A stretch of DNA of 64,000 nucleotides from Oleiphilaceae bacterium (lineage in GTDB: Bacteria > Pseudomonadota > Gammaproteobacteria > Pseudomonadales > Oleiphilaceae), in contig JAKVBL010000008.1 of assembly GCA_022447365.1 (NCBI GenBank), forward strand, positions 1 through 64,000, written 5' to 3'. The stretch's first letter is position 1, and each line of letters begins with the position of its first letter. Both the position numbers and the translations under genes were made by a program. Shown in pieces: positions 62,431 through 64,000 of this stretch. The notes under the pieces were generated by a model. It was given only the letters and a program-made list of their open reading frames with translations, searched no databases and was not told where the DNA came from.

Positions 62431-64000
62431 TTGCTTGGTTCGCGCGCAATAGTGTCGCAGCAAACTTATTGATGCTCACAATCGTTCTGATTGGATTGGG
62501 CTCTTTAAAACTAAATATTCCTCTTGAAGTATTTCCTAGCATAGAACCTCGAATTATTCAGGCGAGTGTAGCCGTGCCTGGGGCATTGCCAAAAGATATT
62601 GAAAGCTCTGTCTCAACCAAACTAGAGCAAGCGGTTGATGATCTCGAAGGTATCGCCGCATTGTCGAGTCGCTCGACTGAGGGAGTGGCTCAGGTCAATA
62701 TTGAAGTCGATGAGCGATATGATCCGCAAACGCTATTAGCTGAGGTTAAAAACCGTATTGATAGTGTCAATAACTTACCCGCTGATGCGGAACGCCCGAT
62801 TGTCTCCTTGGTGAAACGTCAACGCGAAGTCATTGGCTTGGCTGTATACGGTGATCTTGCCGAGCGTGAATTGCGACAAGAAGCAATTAGTATTCGGGAC
62901 GACTTGCTTGCAATTACTGGCGTAAGCCAAGTTGAGCTTGATGGTGTGCGCGATTATGAAGTGTCTATCTACGTGCGCGAGCAAATAATAGAGCGTTACG
63001 GCATTACTCTTGAACAAATCGCTTCGCGCATACGAGAGGCCTCACTCGATTTGTCTGCTGGAGCAATTAAAACAGTAGGCGGCGACATATTGCTTCGCTC
63101 AAGTGGTCAGGCTTATGGGGCGGATGAGTTTAGCCGTATTGTTATCCGTACGAGTAATACGGGCGGAGTCATTCGCTTGGGTGACGTTGCAGATATCGTC
63201 GACGGTTTTGTCGAGGATATAAGCATTACGCGTTTCAACGGTAAACCAGCGGCCATGATTGAGATATATCGTGTTGGCGACGAAAGTGCGATTGATGTTG
63301 CCGATAAGGTAAAATACTACATAGCAACGCGCAGTGAAGATCAAAACCAGTTGTTGCAATTAACCGCATGGCGAGATCGATCTAATATCGTCAAAAAGCG
63401 TCTCAAGACTTTAAGCGACAGCGCGATACAAGGTGGTATTCTTGTGATGTTGCTCCTGACCCTGTTTTTACGCCCTGCGATTGCTTTTTGGGTTTGTATC
63501 GGTATTCCTGTCACCTTTATGGGTGCGTTTTTTGTCATGCCGTTTTTTGGCGTGAGCATTAACATCATCTCGTTATTTGGCTTCATCTTGATCCTCGGGA
63601 TTGTGGTTGATGATGCGATTGTGACGGGCGAGAACATCTACTCGCATCTAAGAAAATCCGAGAGCGGTATCGAGGCCGTGATCAATGGAACGCAGGAAGT
63701 CGCCGTTCCAGTGACATTCGGCATCCTCACCACTATCGCTGCGTTCATGCCCATTGCTTTTATTGAAGGGGTTCGTGGTCAACTGTTTGCTGCGATCCCC
63801 GTGGTCGTCGTGCCGATTCTGTTATTTTCACTAATTGAATCGAAGTTAATACTCCCAGCGCACCTCAAGAACATCAGAATCCATCGCTCGCAAAGCGATA
63901 CCTTAATGGGTAAGTTGCTAGCGTTGCAGGAACGTTTTGCAATCGGGTTTGAGCGCTTTGTATTACGCTTCTATCAGCCAATGCTTAGCGTCGCCTTGCG
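62427..64000 (+). CDS. RND efflux transporter permease, cut by window edge
   Basis: The reading frame from ATG 62427 is open to the window end (524 codons and two bases), about half of an AcrB-type pump (~1030 residues). It begins MIAWFARNSVAANLLMLTIV with the periplasmic porter domain, LEVFPSIEPRIIQASVAVPG and VKNRIDSVNNLPADAERP. Helix 4 carries LGIVVDDAIVTGENIYSHLR, the proton-relay aspartate pair. It is a heavy-metal/hydrophobic and amphiphilic efflux (HAE1-like) type. The adaptor gene is upstream; further components lie beyond the window. Confidence 0.93.
   Translation, partial: MIAWFARNSVAANLLMLTIVLIGLGSLKLNIPLEVFPSIEPRIIQASVAVPGALPKDIESSVSTKLEQAVDDLEGIAALSSRSTEGVAQVNIEVDERYDPQTLLAEVKNRIDSVNNLPADAERPIVSLVKRQREVIGLAVYGDLAERELRQEAISIRDDLLAITGVSQVELDGVRDYEVSIYVREQIIERYGITLEQIASRIREASLDLSAGAIKTVGGDILLRSSGQAYGADEFSRIVIRTSNTGGVIRLGDVADIVDGFVEDISITRFNGKPAAMIEIYRVGDESAIDVADKVKYYIATRSEDQNQLLQLTAWRDRSNIVKKRLKTLSDSAIQGGILVMLLLTLFLRPAIAFWVCIGIPVTFMGAFFVMPFFGVSINIISLFGFILILGIVVDDAIVTGENIYSHLRKSESGIEAVINGTQEVAVPVTFGILTTIAAFMPIAFIEGVRGQLFAAIPVVVVPILLFSLIESKLILPAHLKNIRIHRSQSDTLMGKLLALQERFAIGFERFVLRFYQPMLSVAL

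Overview
This window comes from the chromosome of a gammaproteobacterium with a mid-40s percent G+C (judged by eye), most likely a marine, aerobic, motile Oceanospirillales- or Cellvibrionales-like organism. The basis is conserved gammaproteobacterial blocks (leuS-lptE-holA; miaB-ybeZ-ybeY-corC-lnt; rsfS-rlmH-mrdA-mrdB-mltB-rlpA-dacA-ybeD-lipB-lipA; lepA-lepB-DUF4845-rnc-era-recO-pdxJ-acpS; pilB-pilC-pilD-coaE-yacG), a type IV pilus with a sigma-54 pilin promoter, and an RND pump. The genus-level placement is inference. No rRNA, tRNA, CRISPR array, prophage or insertion sequence was seen.

Bases 1-1683 hold part of an integron gene-cassette array: three attC sites separate minus-strand cassette genes (a truncated one at the window edge, a small unknown protein, a four-helix membrane protein and a DUF6882 protein). 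No integrase lies on the side where it is expected. Bases 1684-2274 are gene-free but contain a 33-bp near-perfect palindrome and a hairpin-rich stretch. Next come an SDR oxidoreductase lacking the catalytic tyrosine, a DsbA-fold isomerase and an AdeT-like periplasmic protein.

Bases 4884-8094 are the most unusual part. A rhombosortase gene and its adjacent rhombotarget-like exoprotein gene are both visibly broken (in-frame TGA, TAG and TAA codons plus frameshifts). The exoprotein reading frame runs through its GlyGly-CTERM-like tail straight into a signal peptide and an outer-membrane beta-barrel. Everything around this locus is intact, so it looks like co-decay of a protease and its substrate.

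Bases 8264-47425 are mostly housekeeping: replication clamp loading, LPS assembly, translation, a Fur-boxed bfd plus two-subunit bacterioferritin operon (one haem-binding and one ferroxidase subunit), lipoprotein maturation, tRNA and rRNA modification, sulfate activation (CysDN, with an odd CysN tail), proline and NAD synthesis, the cell-elongation peptidoglycan machinery, lipoate synthesis, protein export and ribosome maturation. Two outer-membrane proteins (YfaZ and DUF3187) follow.

Bases 47530-64000 hold a hybrid-histidine-kinase-like protein that has lost its phosphoacceptor histidine, next to a PilZ protein; trmO; the pilBCD-coaE-yacG-HIT operon divergent from pilA; a Wzy/TfpO-like glycosyltransferase directly after pilA, whose product ends in serine; a ComEA-like protein behind a perfect 16-bp palindrome; slyX; and the first part of an RND efflux operon cut by the window edge.
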